A stretch of 17,022 nt of DNA from Flavobacteriales bacterium UBA4422 (lineage in GTDB: Bacteria; Bacteroidota; Bacteroidia; Flavobacteriales_G; Salibacteraceae): the NCBI GenBank assembly GCA_002389645.1, contig DGQE01000038.1, positions 1 through 17,022 on the forward strand, in the 5' to 3' direction. The position numbers were made by a program, and so were the translations under genes. This document shows positions 1 to 7,699 of this stretch, in pieces. Within the stretch, counting starts at the first letter, position 1. Each line of letters begins with the position of its first letter. The notes beneath the pieces are model-generated. The model had not been told where the DNA came from, searched no databases, and saw only the letters and a program-made list of their open reading frames with translations.

Positions 1-1050
1 TGTCCCGACGGCTACATCAACATCAGCAAATGAGAGCACCGTGTCTTCGAATACGAGATCATAATCAAAGCCCTTCCCAAGGAGTTCTCGATAGTAATTC
101 TCAACAACCACAGAATCTGCCTTTTTCTCCTTCGGGTGCAAATAAATCGCAAGAGTACTTCCCTGTTTGGACAAAAATAAAGCTATGGATTTGAGTAATT
201 GAATCTCTGACTGCTCCGAGCCTATGTAAGCCGTGGTTGAATAATTCTGTTCTCTCAGATAAGTCGCAGATGAATAATATGCGACACGATATTTTGGCAC
301 TACCTGAGCCCCTACTTTATGAACTACGAATTTCTCCCAATTTTCTGGTTTACTCGGAAAAGTTTTCTTCACCTTCAGAGTAATTTGCCCAGTATTGATC
401 TCTTCTTCTTGATAGGCATTAGAAATTGCCAAAGCATCTGCCACAACAAGTCTATTGTGCCCAGATAAGGGGCCTGGAGAAGGATACTTAATCACCTCAA
501 CACCTTGCGCCATGAGGATCTCAGCCAGAAAATTTGCGTCAATTTCGTATGGTGAGAAGAAATGAACCTCAGAGTAGGCTTGGTCTTGGCAAACTTGAGA
601 AAGTGCCTTCCACTCTTCTCGCTCGTGCACTAAGAGTGCTAAGCTTTTTGGACTAAAATTTCTCTTCAACAAAAAGAAAATCAATCGAAGAAGGAGAATG
701 AGGATTGTGGTGCCAAGCATGGTACTCAGCCGTTTCCATCTCGGACGAACCGAATGCAGTTGCTCCCTTGAAATGTAGGCAGCTTTAAGCTTTTGATCCT
801 TCAGAAAATTTAAACGAAAACCTTCATTTGAACTTTTGGAATCAAACGCTAGGATTTTAAAATTGGATGAAGCCAATTCCCTTTTTTCTGAAAGAATAAT
901 ACGCTTAATCAGCCCGGCAAAAATCCTAAAAGCAGTGCCACTCTTATTCGGTATTCGAAAGGAACTCCGTCTCCATAGCTCCTGAGAAGAGTCTCGATCG
1001 GAAGGACTCCTAAATGATGCAATTAAAAGCTCACTAAATATTGAAAACAT
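1..1050 (-). CDS. Large protein, 3'-truncated by window edge; possible GT-B transferase of nonulosonate type
   Basis: The frame is open from ATG at 1050 to the window edge, about 350 codons with no stop. An in-frame TGA two codons upstream makes this ATG the first possible start, 19 nt after the NeuB-like stop. The first 110 residues are polar and basic. Residues about 111-128 (MLGTTILILLLRLIFFLL) are strongly hydrophobic, a likely membrane segment. The later part alternates beta strands and helices: ALLVHEREEW near 138, then AYYSSATYL near 257, IYLHPKEKK near 302 and a run SFADVDVAVGT at the edge. An HP(K/E) motif followed by a strand ending in small residues is what bacterial GT-B sialyltransferase and polysialyltransferase-like families show. 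With the neighbouring NeuB-like gene this suggests transfer of a CMP-ulosonic acid, but that is inference. The C-terminus is missing, so the family cannot be fixed. That it is a real gene is fairly sure; its function is not. Confidence 0.6.
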   Translation of the reverse strand, partial: MFSIFSELLIASFRSPSDRDSSQELWRRSSFRIPNKSGTAFRIFAGLIKRIILSEKRELASSNFKILAFDSKSSNEGFRLNFLKDQKLKAAYISREQLHSVRPRWKRLSTMLGTTILILLLRLIFFLLKRNFSPKSLALLVHEREEWKALSQVCQDQAYSEVHFFSPYEIDANFLAEILMAQGVEVIKYPSPGPLSGHNRLVVADALAISNAYQEEEINTGQITLKVKKTFPSKPENWEKFVVHKVGAQVVPKYRVAYYSSATYLREQNYSTTAYIGSEQSEIQLLKSIALFLSKQGSTLAIYLHPKEKKADSVVVENYYRELLGKGFDYDLVFEDTVLSFADVDVAVGT

Positions 1051-1069
1051 GCATCAATCAGTCAGATCA

Positions 1070-1753
1070 CTATTTGGAGATTTTCTCCATTTGTCCTGTC
1101 AAGTTCTTTATCAATTTCAACTGTTCCATATCCATCGCTCCAACATGGGCTTTCTCAGTTTCAAATTGGAATGCCTGATCTAGGGTGTAATGCTTCTCTA
1201 AATATCTTGCACCATGGGCAGATGCGTAGAGCGCTCCAGCGATTCCAATTGAATGATCCGACACTCCGTCGAAAATAGAATTATTGAAGTCAGGTGTATG
1301 AAATTCATCAATTCGGGTAGGATATTGAACAATGCAATGCAGATAGACGGCATGGTCAAATTTTGATACTTCGTCGGGGTTGAGATCAGAAGGAATTGAA
1401 ACAAACGTGGTTTTGCCAACTGCCATAATCTTCTCAACTAAATCTGGAGACTCCTTGTGCATTCGCGCTGCTACTTTCATGTAGGGTAAATCAAGGTCAA
1501 TGCACCAGTCTAAACGATCAAATGTGAAAGGTGTAGCAAAGAGTGCTATTCCCAAATTATCAGCATACTCTTTCAATCTCTTCAACTGATCAAAAGGCAT
1601 TTCCAAGTAAGCCCGCTCTGCACCAAATTGAGTGGCGGTGTAGAGCTGAACCTTAATAGCATCTGCTCCTGCTAACTTGCTTTGAAGAATCATTTGTTCT
1701 GCAACTTTTTCGTCGCCGTGGAATTGAGGGGAAATTTCAGAGATAATAAACAT
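1070..1753 (-). CDS. NeuB-like nonulosonic acid synthase, barrel domain only
   Basis: The 227-residue protein matches the TIM-barrel part of sialic/pseudaminic/legionaminic acid synthases, which join phosphoenolpyruvate to an amino-hexose and make a 3-deoxy-nonulosonic acid in the cytoplasm. Visible landmarks: SEI (Glu6), AGADAIKVQLY (Lys34), LFATPF at 71, HCIVQYPT at 139, SDHSIG (His167) and EKHYTL (His188); the two His match the metal ligands of NeuB. Departures: the usual ~340-residue family has a C-terminal SAF (antifreeze-like) domain that closes the dimer partner's site, and it is absent here. The loop after the first Lys strand is about 25-30 residues shorter. The usual EIGxNHxG reads EISPQFHGD, and the GPD/DH Asp after the second His appears replaced (KAHVG). 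ATG at 1753 has no clear ribosome-binding site. It lies 98 nt after the membrane-protein stop. It could be an active divergent branch or a different aldol-type synthase. Confidence 0.85.
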   Translation of the reverse strand: MFIISEISPQFHGDEKVAEQMILQSKLAGADAIKVQLYTATQFGAERAYLEMPFDQLKRLKEYADNLGIALFATPFTFDRLDWCIDLDLPYMKVAARMHKESPDLVEKIMAVGKTTFVSIPSDLNPDEVSKFDHAVYLHCIVQYPTRIDEFHTPDFNNSIFDGVSDHSIGIAGALYASAHGARYLEKHYTLDQAFQFETEKAHVGAMDMEQLKLIKNLTGQMEKISK

Positions 1754-1851
1754 ATTGATAACAGCTTTAACTTATTCTATTCGACATTATACTCTCTCAA
1801 AGCAACGGATTTATTGCGCACGAAGCAGCTTATAAAGAGCATTTAGTATCT

Positions 1852-3483
1852 CTAGTTCAACTTATAAATGTGCAAATCAGACACACTTTCAACGTACTGC
1901 AACACATCATCATTCAATCTAAAAGACGAAATAATAAACCTTACTTTTTCATCTTTCAATAAATTAGCATTGACCTCCAGAGGCATCCTGTCAACACCGT
2001 CATCAAGAACTTCAGAATGATGCAAATACCCCCTTCTACCGAATGTAGCACTATCATCCATTTTACCACTGGAATTAATTCGTTTTAGCTTCAAATAGTT
2101 TGACAATGGTGGTATGGGGAAGTAACCACCAATTGTTTTATACCCATGGAATTGGGCGATTTCTGGATATAAACCTAGACATGCAATTCTCTCTTCATTT
2201 GTTGAAACTATTTGCTTGATTTCTTGGAAATCGGCATATCTGTAAAACTCCCTGAAAGATGAGTGGTCTTGATTAAGTTTATCAAAATATGTGAAATAGA
2301 AGGCATTCTCAGCGTATTCAGTCTTCTGATGATCTGTACCGTTTAGATTGAACATCAGCACAATTACTTGGACCCATAAGGCCGTTTGCAAGGTCGTCTC
2401 CATGCGCCGATGTTTCCAGTTTTCACTGATCCATTTAGTGCTATAAATGAGCAATAAACACCACATAAGTGGATACAAAGAATAAAACCGAAAAGAAAAC
2501 CCTTGTACTAAACTAGGCATAGCTTCAAAAAAATCTTGCATCATATTATACATACCCAATTCAAACCCTAAAGCGATTAAGAGGGTCAGTGTGATCAGTT
2601 TAAACAATCTATTTATCTCTCTTTTGTTTTTAAGAATAACTAAAGAGATGATGACGATGAGAATAATCAAGGGGAATTGTCCAGAATAATAATGATATTC
2701 CCCAAATAAGAAGAAATTTGAACTTTGACCAAGAACTCCTTTCCAATTCAATGGGAAATCGGCTTGAACAAAGCCTCTATATATTTCGGTATTGCCGCTC
2801 AATAACTCATTAAAAAGCCGGTATTCCGCTAAAAGAGATAAAATAGTCACAACTGAAATTACCACTATTATTCGCCCTGCTTCTGATAATTTAAGGTGTC
2901 CTTTGATGATCCAAAGAAGAGGTAAAACAAACAATAGAAAATAGAAGGTTGAGAAGAAAAAATTTGAGTATAGGATGAAGAAGAAAAGAAAAATCCAAGC
3001 CCAAATATCTTTTTTCGCCTTTGAAAGGCGTATGAAACAGTACAAGGCAAAAGGCATTCCAGCAACGCCAATCCCACCATTCGGCCAAAAAGGAATACAT
3101 GCATAACATAGGGCTAATAAAGCTGAATAACGATTATTGTCGAGGAGTCGTCTTGACAATAAATACACTCCAACAAATGCAACTAACCTAATTAGGATTT
3201 GATTTAAAGCATAGGCCCATTCTGGCTTAGGTAAAAGATACAGCAACTGTTGGACATCCCACTCTGACGGGAACAAGCCCCTCGGAATTCCCAAGTATGT
3301 GTTTTCAATTATCTCATTGGAACTGCTAAAGAGAAATCCAGAATTTGCTAAAATTTTATACCAAACAACATTGGAATCAAGATTGTCATGAATCAAAAAG
3401 TGGGCGGAATCAGCAAAAAATAAATAAGGGGAAATTAATGCCAGGAAAACAAAAAGTGGCACTAATAAGGATTGCCACCTCAT
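1852..3483 (-). CDS. Polytopic membrane protein, DUF6044-like (possible GT-C transferase or polymerase)
   Basis: About 543 residues with roughly ten or more hydrophobic segments spread from the N-terminus to about residue 385, then a soluble C-terminal domain of about 160 residues. Near the N-terminus, right after the first membrane helix, comes HDNLDSNVVWY; an Asp-containing first outer loop of this kind is typical of GT-C glycosyltransferases that use polyprenyl-phosphate sugars. I associate this opening and the overall shape with the DUF6044 family of polysaccharide loci, from memory. Two starts are possible: ATG at 3483, which overlaps the upstream aminotransferase stop as ATGA, or ATG at 3489, two codons longer; I prefer the first. 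It probably acts in the inner membrane on the lipid-linked glycan, as a late transferase or a polymerase. No Wzy or Wzx signature was recognised, so neither role can be assigned. Confidence 0.8.
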   Translation of the reverse strand: MRWQSLLVPLFVFLALISPYLFFADSAHFLIHDNLDSNVVWYKILANSGFLFSSSNEIIENTYLGIPRGLFPSEWDVQQLLYLLPKPEWAYALNQILIRLVAFVGVYLLSRRLLDNNRYSALLALCYACIPFWPNGGIGVAGMPFALYCFIRLSKAKKDIWAWIFLFFFILYSNFFFSTFYFLLFVLPLLWIIKGHLKLSEAGRIIVVISVVTILSLLAEYRLFNELLSGNTEIYRGFVQADFPLNWKGVLGQSSNFFLFGEYHYYSGQFPLIILIVIISLVILKNKREINRLFKLITLTLLIALGFELGMYNMMQDFFEAMPSLVQGFSFRFYSLYPLMWCLLLIYSTKWISENWKHRRMETTLQTALWVQVIVLMFNLNGTDHQKTEYAENAFYFTYFDKLNQDHSSFREFYRYADFQEIKQIVSTNEERIACLGLYPEIAQFHGYKTIGGYFPIPPLSNYLKLKRINSSGKMDDSATFGRRGYLHHSEVLDDGVDRMPLEVNANLLKDEKVRFIISSFRLNDDVLQYVESVSDLHIYKLN

Positions 3484-4619
3484 GACCATTCGGCGAAGAA
3501 TTTTAAAACTTCATCAATAACCAAATTTTGATCTTCTTCTGTTAAGGTATAGTACAAAGGCAAACGCACTAGACAGTCCGTGTAAATATCAGAATAAGGC
3601 AATGGCCTTCCGTCATGCTTGTCTTTGAAAAATGGACTGGAATGCAGGCTCAAATAATGAAATACTGCATTTATTTCTTTCGATTTCAAGTGGGCGATTA
3701 GAGACGATCTCTCTTCAGCCGACCGACAAACCAAATAGAACATATGACCATTGCATGTGGCATATTGTGGTATAAATGGAAGTTGAACACCTTTTTCGAT
3801 TAGAGAACTCAGAGAATCAAAGTAGATATTATAAATCTCGACTCTCCTCTTCTGAATATCTTTAAGTCGCTCCAGTTGAGCCCATAGAACTGTGGCCGTT
3901 AACTCAGAAGGCAAATATGAACTTCCCACATCTACCCATCCATATTTATCCACTTCTCCTCGCCAAAATGCGGCCCTATTCGTCCCCTTTTCCCATAAGA
4001 TTTCAGAGCGGGTAGCTAAGTCAGGGTCATTCACAATGAGAAGGCCTCCTTCTCCACATGAGATGTTTTTTGTTTCATGAAAAGAAAATGTCCCTAATTG
4101 CCCAAGGGTCCCCAAAGGCTTCCCTTTATAATAGGAATCAACGGCTTGAGCTGCATCTTCTACCACTTTAAGATTGTGTTTTTTCGCAATGCCTAATATC
4201 TTACCCATATCACATGCAACTCCAGCATAATGAACAGGAATAATCGCCTTGGTCTTCTTTGTTACAAGTTGCTCTATGGCCTCCTCATCGATTCCTGGGT
4301 GATCTTTCCTAGAGTCGATAAACTTGACTTTTGCGCCGCGAAGAATAAATGGGTTGGCCGTAGATACGAAAGTGTAAGAAGGAATGATTACCTCATCCCC
4401 TGGCTCTATATTGATGAGCAAAGCACTGAGCTCTAGGGCATCAGTACAGGACGTTGTAAGAAGAGTCTTGTTTGTACCGAGTTGGCTTTGGAACCAGTCT
4501 TGGCACCTCTGCGTGAACTCTCCATTTCCAGATAGTTTTCTTTTCTGAATTGCTTGTTCAAAAAACTCAGTCTCCTTTCCTGTTAGAAATGGAACGTTAA
4601 ATGGAATGTTCTTTTGCAT
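3480..4619 (-). CDS. WecE-type PLP sugar aminotransferase (DegT/DnrJ/EryC1 family)
   Basis: Full length at 379 residues. Aspartate-aminotransferase fold I with family motifs: GNGEFTQRCQDWF near 31, TSCTDALELS near 57, GDEVIIPSYTFVSTANPF near 74-91, EDAAQA at 154 and the PLP Schiff-base lysine in SFHETKNISCGEGG (Lys184). The combination LSGNGEFT..., TTSCTDALE and HETKNI...GEGG is close to WecE/RffA, which converts dTDP-4-keto-6-deoxyglucose to dTDP-4-amino-4,6-dideoxygalactose (Fuc4N) using glutamate. A related product such as Qui4N or another 4-amino sugar is possible. No RmlA/RmlB genes for the donor are in the window, so the keto sugar would come from elsewhere. ATG at 4619 is 63 nt after the beta-propeller gene stop, and its own stop overlaps the next start. 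A PglD-like N-acyltransferase two genes upstream fits acylation of the amine it makes. Confidence 0.93.
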   Translation of the reverse strand: MQKNIPFNVPFLTGKETEFFEQAIQKRKLSGNGEFTQRCQDWFQSQLGTNKTLLTTSCTDALELSALLINIEPGDEVIIPSYTFVSTANPFILRGAKVKFIDSRKDHPGIDEEAIEQLVTKKTKAIIPVHYAGVACDMGKILGIAKKHNLKVVEDAAQAVDSYYKGKPLGTLGQLGTFSFHETKNISCGEGGLLIVNDPDLATRSEILWEKGTNRAAFWRGEVDKYGWVDVGSSYLPSELTATVLWAQLERLKDIQKRRVEIYNIYFDSLSSLIEKGVQLPFIPQYATCNGHMFYLVCRSAEERSSLIAHLKSKEINAVFHYLSLHSSPFFKDKHDGRPLPYSDIYTDCLVRLPLYYTLTEEDQNLVIDEVLKFFAEWS

Positions 4620-4682
4620 AGGATTATTTCCGGTCCGAATATAGTGTAGCAGTTAAAGCTCCTCACCTGATTTCCATTTCAA

Positions 4683-5600
4683 TTACAAAGTCTTGCTTGC
4701 CATCCCAAACCCTGTGCCTCCATATGAGTTACCGTTATATAGCATTATCAATTTAGAATCAAATTCGAAAATAAAGGGATACTCGATCATTTCACTATCC
4801 CAGCCAGACTGTGATACATTAATCCCTACTTCTGAGTCCTTTCTGACCCATTTGTCTCCATCGGGGCTCGTTGCGTAACCTATTCTATAGGTATCTCCAT
4901 ATGGTCCTCTTCGGTATGAATACCACATTTCATAGAGCCCATTCCTTTTCAAAACAAAAGGTTTGGAAAGGGCATATTCGCCTTCGTGCTCAAGGTCCAG
5001 AGAGATTGAATTGGATCTGTCCCAATCCTTTAGATTTTGAGATTCAGCATATTTGATGACATGATTCATTTCATCTTGAGTTTTTCCCCAATTCATATTT
5101 GAACCATACCACATCCTATATTTCTCACCCTCCTTCATAATAGAAGGATAAGAAATGGAAAAAGGGTCTTCATGCGCTCGATCCATCATTGGAGCTTTGG
5201 AAACTTTCTGGAAGCTCTTCCCCCCATCAATACTCTTTGCTAAGCCAATAGTGTTTAGCCAAGGAACTGTGACTTTTAAATTCCAGCCTAAATAAAACAA
5301 GAATTGAGTATCCCCCTCTATCATGAGGTAACCCATTGCGACACCACTATCATCGAATAGTCCTAATTCTCCGGGAACCAAAACGGGTTCGTCGAACAAC
5401 TCGATCATCGTCATTTTATCATTTTGCAACCTAAAAACTCCGGCAGAAATATGTGAACGATTTTTCTCATCTCGGCTTGTAAAATAAACCTTAAACCGAT
5501 TTTGCCCTAGTGCAACTGCGAATGGATTTGCAGCGTGAGATACCATCCAAGGAAACTCATTGTTAGAAGCAAAAACACATCCCGATTTAACCCAAGTCAT
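4683..5600 (-). CDS. Cytoplasmic beta-propeller glycosidase-like protein (GH43/GH32/GH130-like)
   Basis: 305 residues, no signal peptide and no membrane segment. The sequence is built of repeated propeller blades: ANPFAVALGQNRFKVYFTS (residue ~24), MGYLMIEGDTQFLFYLGWN (~88), SYPSIMKEGEKYRMWYGSN (~150), SKPFVLKRNGLYEMWYSYR (~212) and EYPFIFEFDSKLIMLYNGN (~274). Blades ending in (M/L)WY or LYNG with an acidic residue just before P are characteristic of five-bladed glycosidase folds. Proteins of this type recur inside polysaccharide biosynthesis loci, with no hydrolytic role established to my knowledge. The HEDPFS motif near 143 and the conserved E/D before P are candidate catalytic or binding residues. 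ATG at 5600 overlaps the upstream acyltransferase stop (ATGA), so the protein is probably made together with PglD-like and WecE-like enzymes. It might act as a cytosolic phosphorylase or trimming enzyme on a nucleotide or lipid-linked sugar; that is a guess. Confidence 0.82.
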   Translation of the reverse strand: MTWVKSGCVFASNNEFPWMVSHAANPFAVALGQNRFKVYFTSRDEKNRSHISAGVFRLQNDKMTMIELFDEPVLVPGELGLFDDSGVAMGYLMIEGDTQFLFYLGWNLKVTVPWLNTIGLAKSIDGGKSFQKVSKAPMMDRAHEDPFSISYPSIMKEGEKYRMWYGSNMNWGKTQDEMNHVIKYAESQNLKDWDRSNSISLDLEHEGEYALSKPFVLKRNGLYEMWYSYRRGPYGDTYRIGYATSPDGDKWVRKDSEVGINVSQSGWDSEMIEYPFIFEFDSKLIMLYNGNSYGGTGFGMASKTL

Positions 5601-6262
5601 AGTTCGATTTGATCACTCGTCTTATTTATCTTAGTAGGTCTAGCACTAACATAGACACCGTTCTCTTCTGAATCTTTACTCATGGTAACTGCCGCTCCTA
5701 GCAAGGTTCCAGCTGCCATTGTAAGCTTGTGAGCAAGTGTCGAATTAACTCCAATAAAGCAATTTGATTTAATGTGACAATGTCCAGAAATCACAACATG
5801 CGACGAAATGAAATTGTGACTATCGATGGTCGAATGATGACCAATATGATTTCCCGACCAGAGGGTAACGTTGTCTCCGATTTTAACAAAAGGCTGAATG
5901 GTGTTGTCCTCAAAAATGAAGGCGTTTTCACCCGGAGGGTATTGAGACATATAAGAGCATTTCGAGCTGATGTAGGAAAGAAGGCTATACCCTTTTTCTT
6001 TCGCTGCATGAAAAATATGCTCCCTTGAACGATTCATATTTGCGTAGCTCATTGCAATGAACATATCGTAATCTTCTGGTGGATATACCTCAAATACCTT
6101 CTCAAAGGCTACAACAGGTTTCCCTTCGAAGGTATTCCCGTCAATGAATTCCTCATTGACGGTAAATGCTACAATTTCATGTTCGCTATCAATCTCGAAG
6201 TAGTAATTAGCAATTTGTGCAATGGCACCCGAACCGAAGATTACGACTTTCTTTCCCATCAT
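5597..6262 (-). CDS. PglD/NeuD-like sugar N- or O-acyltransferase
   Basis: 221 residues in two domains typical of the family. The N-terminal Rossmann-like nucleotide-sugar binding part starts KKVVIFGSGAIAQIA, and a left-handed beta-helix of hexapeptide repeats runs from about residue 110 to 200 (IQPFVKIGDNV, HHSTIDSHN, SSHVVISGHCHI, CFIGVNSTL, TLLGAAVTM). GHHS at 141-144 lies where PglD has its catalytic His. The family uses acetyl-CoA (or another acyl-CoA) to acylate a UDP- or dTDP-4-amino sugar, or sialic acid in NeuD. With a WecE-like aminotransferase two genes downstream, 4-N-acylation is the likeliest role; action on a nonulosonic acid is the alternative, since NeuA- and NeuB-like genes are in the cluster. 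Start: ATG 6262 overlaps the upstream methyltransferase stop as ATGA; a second ATG lies one codon in. Confidence 0.9.
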   Translation of the reverse strand: MMGKKVVIFGSGAIAQIANYYFEIDSEHEIVAFTVNEEFIDGNTFEGKPVVAFEKVFEVYPPEDYDMFIAMSYANMNRSREHIFHAAKEKGYSLLSYISSKCSYMSQYPPGENAFIFEDNTIQPFVKIGDNVTLWSGNHIGHHSTIDSHNFISSHVVISGHCHIKSNCFIGVNSTLAHKLTMAAGTLLGAAVTMSKDSEENGVYVSARPTKINKTSDQIEL

Positions 6263-6879
6263 TTTCTAACTATCAAAGTAAATTCATACAACCCATAATC
6301 GTGTAGGATTGCTACATCTTTGGAGTAAACTTTCTTACAAATATCAAACACCCTAAACGGCTCTTCGTAATGCAGATAATCACGCATTTTGTGAGAATCA
6401 GAATACGATGTCAGGAAATTACATGAAAAGCCTTTAGTGGAATATTGATCATGAATCTGGAGTTGAGAATCTACAAAATCCAACCAGCTTTCTTTAGTTT
6501 CTTCAAGCCTAACATTGAATATTCCTGATGAAACAACGTAATCGTATTTCACACCTTTTTCAAGGTTCATAATCCAATTTGCATCTTCAGCAGTGTGCAA
6601 TGACTTCGCACTCTCTATCATCTCCTTGGAGATGTCAAATCCGGTGTATTCAAAATTGGAGTAATTCTCTTTTAGAACGTTGAAGTATGCTCCATACCCA
6701 CAACCGATATCGAGGATAGAAAATTTTCCTTTAGTACCGATGATTTTGGAGGTCTGTTCAAAACGTTTGTTTTGAGATTCTTCCCCATTCCAATCTACCC
6801 CTTCTGGGGTAGCGCCATGCTCAAGAATCTTGTCTGTATAATAGTCGCTAATCTTATCGAGTACTTCCTTCTTTACCAA
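6259..6879 (-). CDS. Class I SAM-dependent methyltransferase
   Basis: 206 residues. Motif I is ILDIGCGYGAYF (DIGCGYG at 57-63), then YTGFDISKEMIESAK at 78 (Asp binding the SAM ribose), and YDVVSSGIFNVR-like sequence (written YDYVVSSGIFNVR here) around residue 112 at the end of strand 4. It belongs to the small Methyltransf_11/25-like group common in glycan loci. The substrate is probably a hydroxyl or amine of a sugar or its acyl group, but nothing shows which. There is no ATG before the conserved core. TTG at 6879 is preceded by AAGAAGGA four bases away, and the frame closes upstream with TAA, so TTG is the best start. The gene begins 21 nt after the dioxygenase stop and ends overlapping the acyltransferase start. 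Confidence 0.85.
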   Translation of the reverse strand: MVKKEVLDKISDYYTDKILEHGATPEGVDWNGEESQNKRFEQTSKIIGTKGKFSILDIGCGYGAYFNVLKENYSNFEYTGFDISKEMIESAKSLHTAEDANWIMNLEKGVKYDYVVSSGIFNVRLEETKESWLDFVDSQLQIHDQYSTKGFSCNFLTSYSDSHKMRDYLHYEEPFRVFDICKKVYSKDVAILHDYGLYEFTLIVRK

Positions 6880-6883
6880 TTGG

Positions 6884-6891
6884 TCCTTCTT
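6884..6891 (-). promoter_or_regulatory. Shine-Dalgarno site AAGAAGGA before a TTG start
   Basis: On the minus strand AAGAAGGA is followed by CCAA and then TTG (6879), the only start-like codon near the conserved methyltransferase N-terminus. It is one of few good ribosome-binding sites in the window; most starts here have none and rely on overlap with the upstream stop. Confidence 0.45.
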
Positions 6892-6900
6892 TGGTTATTT

Positions 6901-7698
6901 CTATTTATTTGCTCTTCTATTTCTAAAGTCTAGGACTGATTTAGGAGTTTTGAATGAATACCCTAGAACCGCTCGCATAGACTCATCTTCGGTAAATTCA
7001 TCTCCTAAAAATGCTGGCAAATCAATTTGTTGTTTTAAAATAGGTGTAACAAATAAATGATTGACCCCATATCTGTCTTCTACAGAACTATTGTATCCCG
7101 CTTTATGATAAATCATGCTATCGAAAAAAACAAGGGAGCCCTTCTTAGCTTCTAGCTGAACCGCATTCTCCTCAACAAATTCTATGGAAGGGAAATGATC
7201 GATTTTATGAGAAAATGGCAGTAAAAATGTTGACCCTGTTTCTTCCTTAAAATCTGATAGGCAATAGAACGCGTTTAGACCAAGTGGTTTTGAAATCACA
7301 TAGTCTTGATAAGGCAGATCCCGGTGCCAAGAAGTCTGATGATGCTCTTTGTTAGGGCGATTGATGATGGCATTTTGCAAATGCAGATTTACATTTGCTC
7401 CTAGCATTCTACGCACTACTTTTAAAACGAAGTCGTCCATAAAAAGCTCCGTAAATTTTCGGGCGTAGGCAAATGGCATTCTTACCATGTCAGACTCTTG
7501 TATTGAGGCGAGCCCATTTTCAGTAAACTCCTCTTTTTGAACATCGTATACCCTTTCAAGCGCATCTTGAAATTCATTACAAACATTCTCATCCAGATAA
7601 GCCTCTTCTACATGATACCCCTTTAATGTTATAGACTCAAGAATCCTTTCAAAGTCGGAAAGCCCTTCTTTTCTTTCCGTTATGCCATATGATTTCAT
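6901..7698 (-). CDS. Phytanoyl-CoA dioxygenase (PhyH) family Fe(II)/2-oxoglutarate enzyme
   Basis: 265 residues from ATG at 7698. The open frame runs on upstream, but those codons lie inside the preceding gene, whose TGA ends one base before this ATG (TGACATG). Key residues counted from this start: the HxD iron ligands in SWHRDLPY (His125, Asp127), the distal His in FFDSMIYHKAGYN (His198), and Arg209 in EDRYGVNHLF, placed to hold 2-oxoglutarate. A double-stranded beta-helix core between them includes AFYCLSDFKEETGSTFLLP. The family hydroxylates (or occasionally desaturates or epoxidises) small molecules. Inside a glycan operon between two methyltransferases, the target is probably a sugar or its acyl/amino-acyl side group, creating a hydroxyl that a methyltransferase could then cap. 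The substrate is not visible from sequence. All metal ligands are present, so it should be active. Confidence 0.92.
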   Translation of the reverse strand: MKSYGITERKEGLSDFERILESITLKGYHVEEAYLDENVCNEFQDALERVYDVQKEEFTENGLASIQESDMVRMPFAYARKFTELFMDDFVLKVVRRMLGANVNLHLQNAIINRPNKEHHQTSWHRDLPYQDYVISKPLGLNAFYCLSDFKEETGSTFLLPFSHKIDHFPSIEFVEENAVQLEAKKGSLVFFDSMIYHKAGYNSSVEDRYGVNHLFVTPILKQQIDLPAFLGDEFTEDESMRAVLGYSFKTPKSVLDFRNRRANK

Positions 7699-7699
7699 G

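Noticed and set aside
1786..1791. TATAAT on the minus strand 33 nt before the NeuB-like start
   Set aside because: No -35 partner at the right distance, and Bacteroidota promoters use a different consensus (TAnnTTTG); likely chance in AT-rich DNA.
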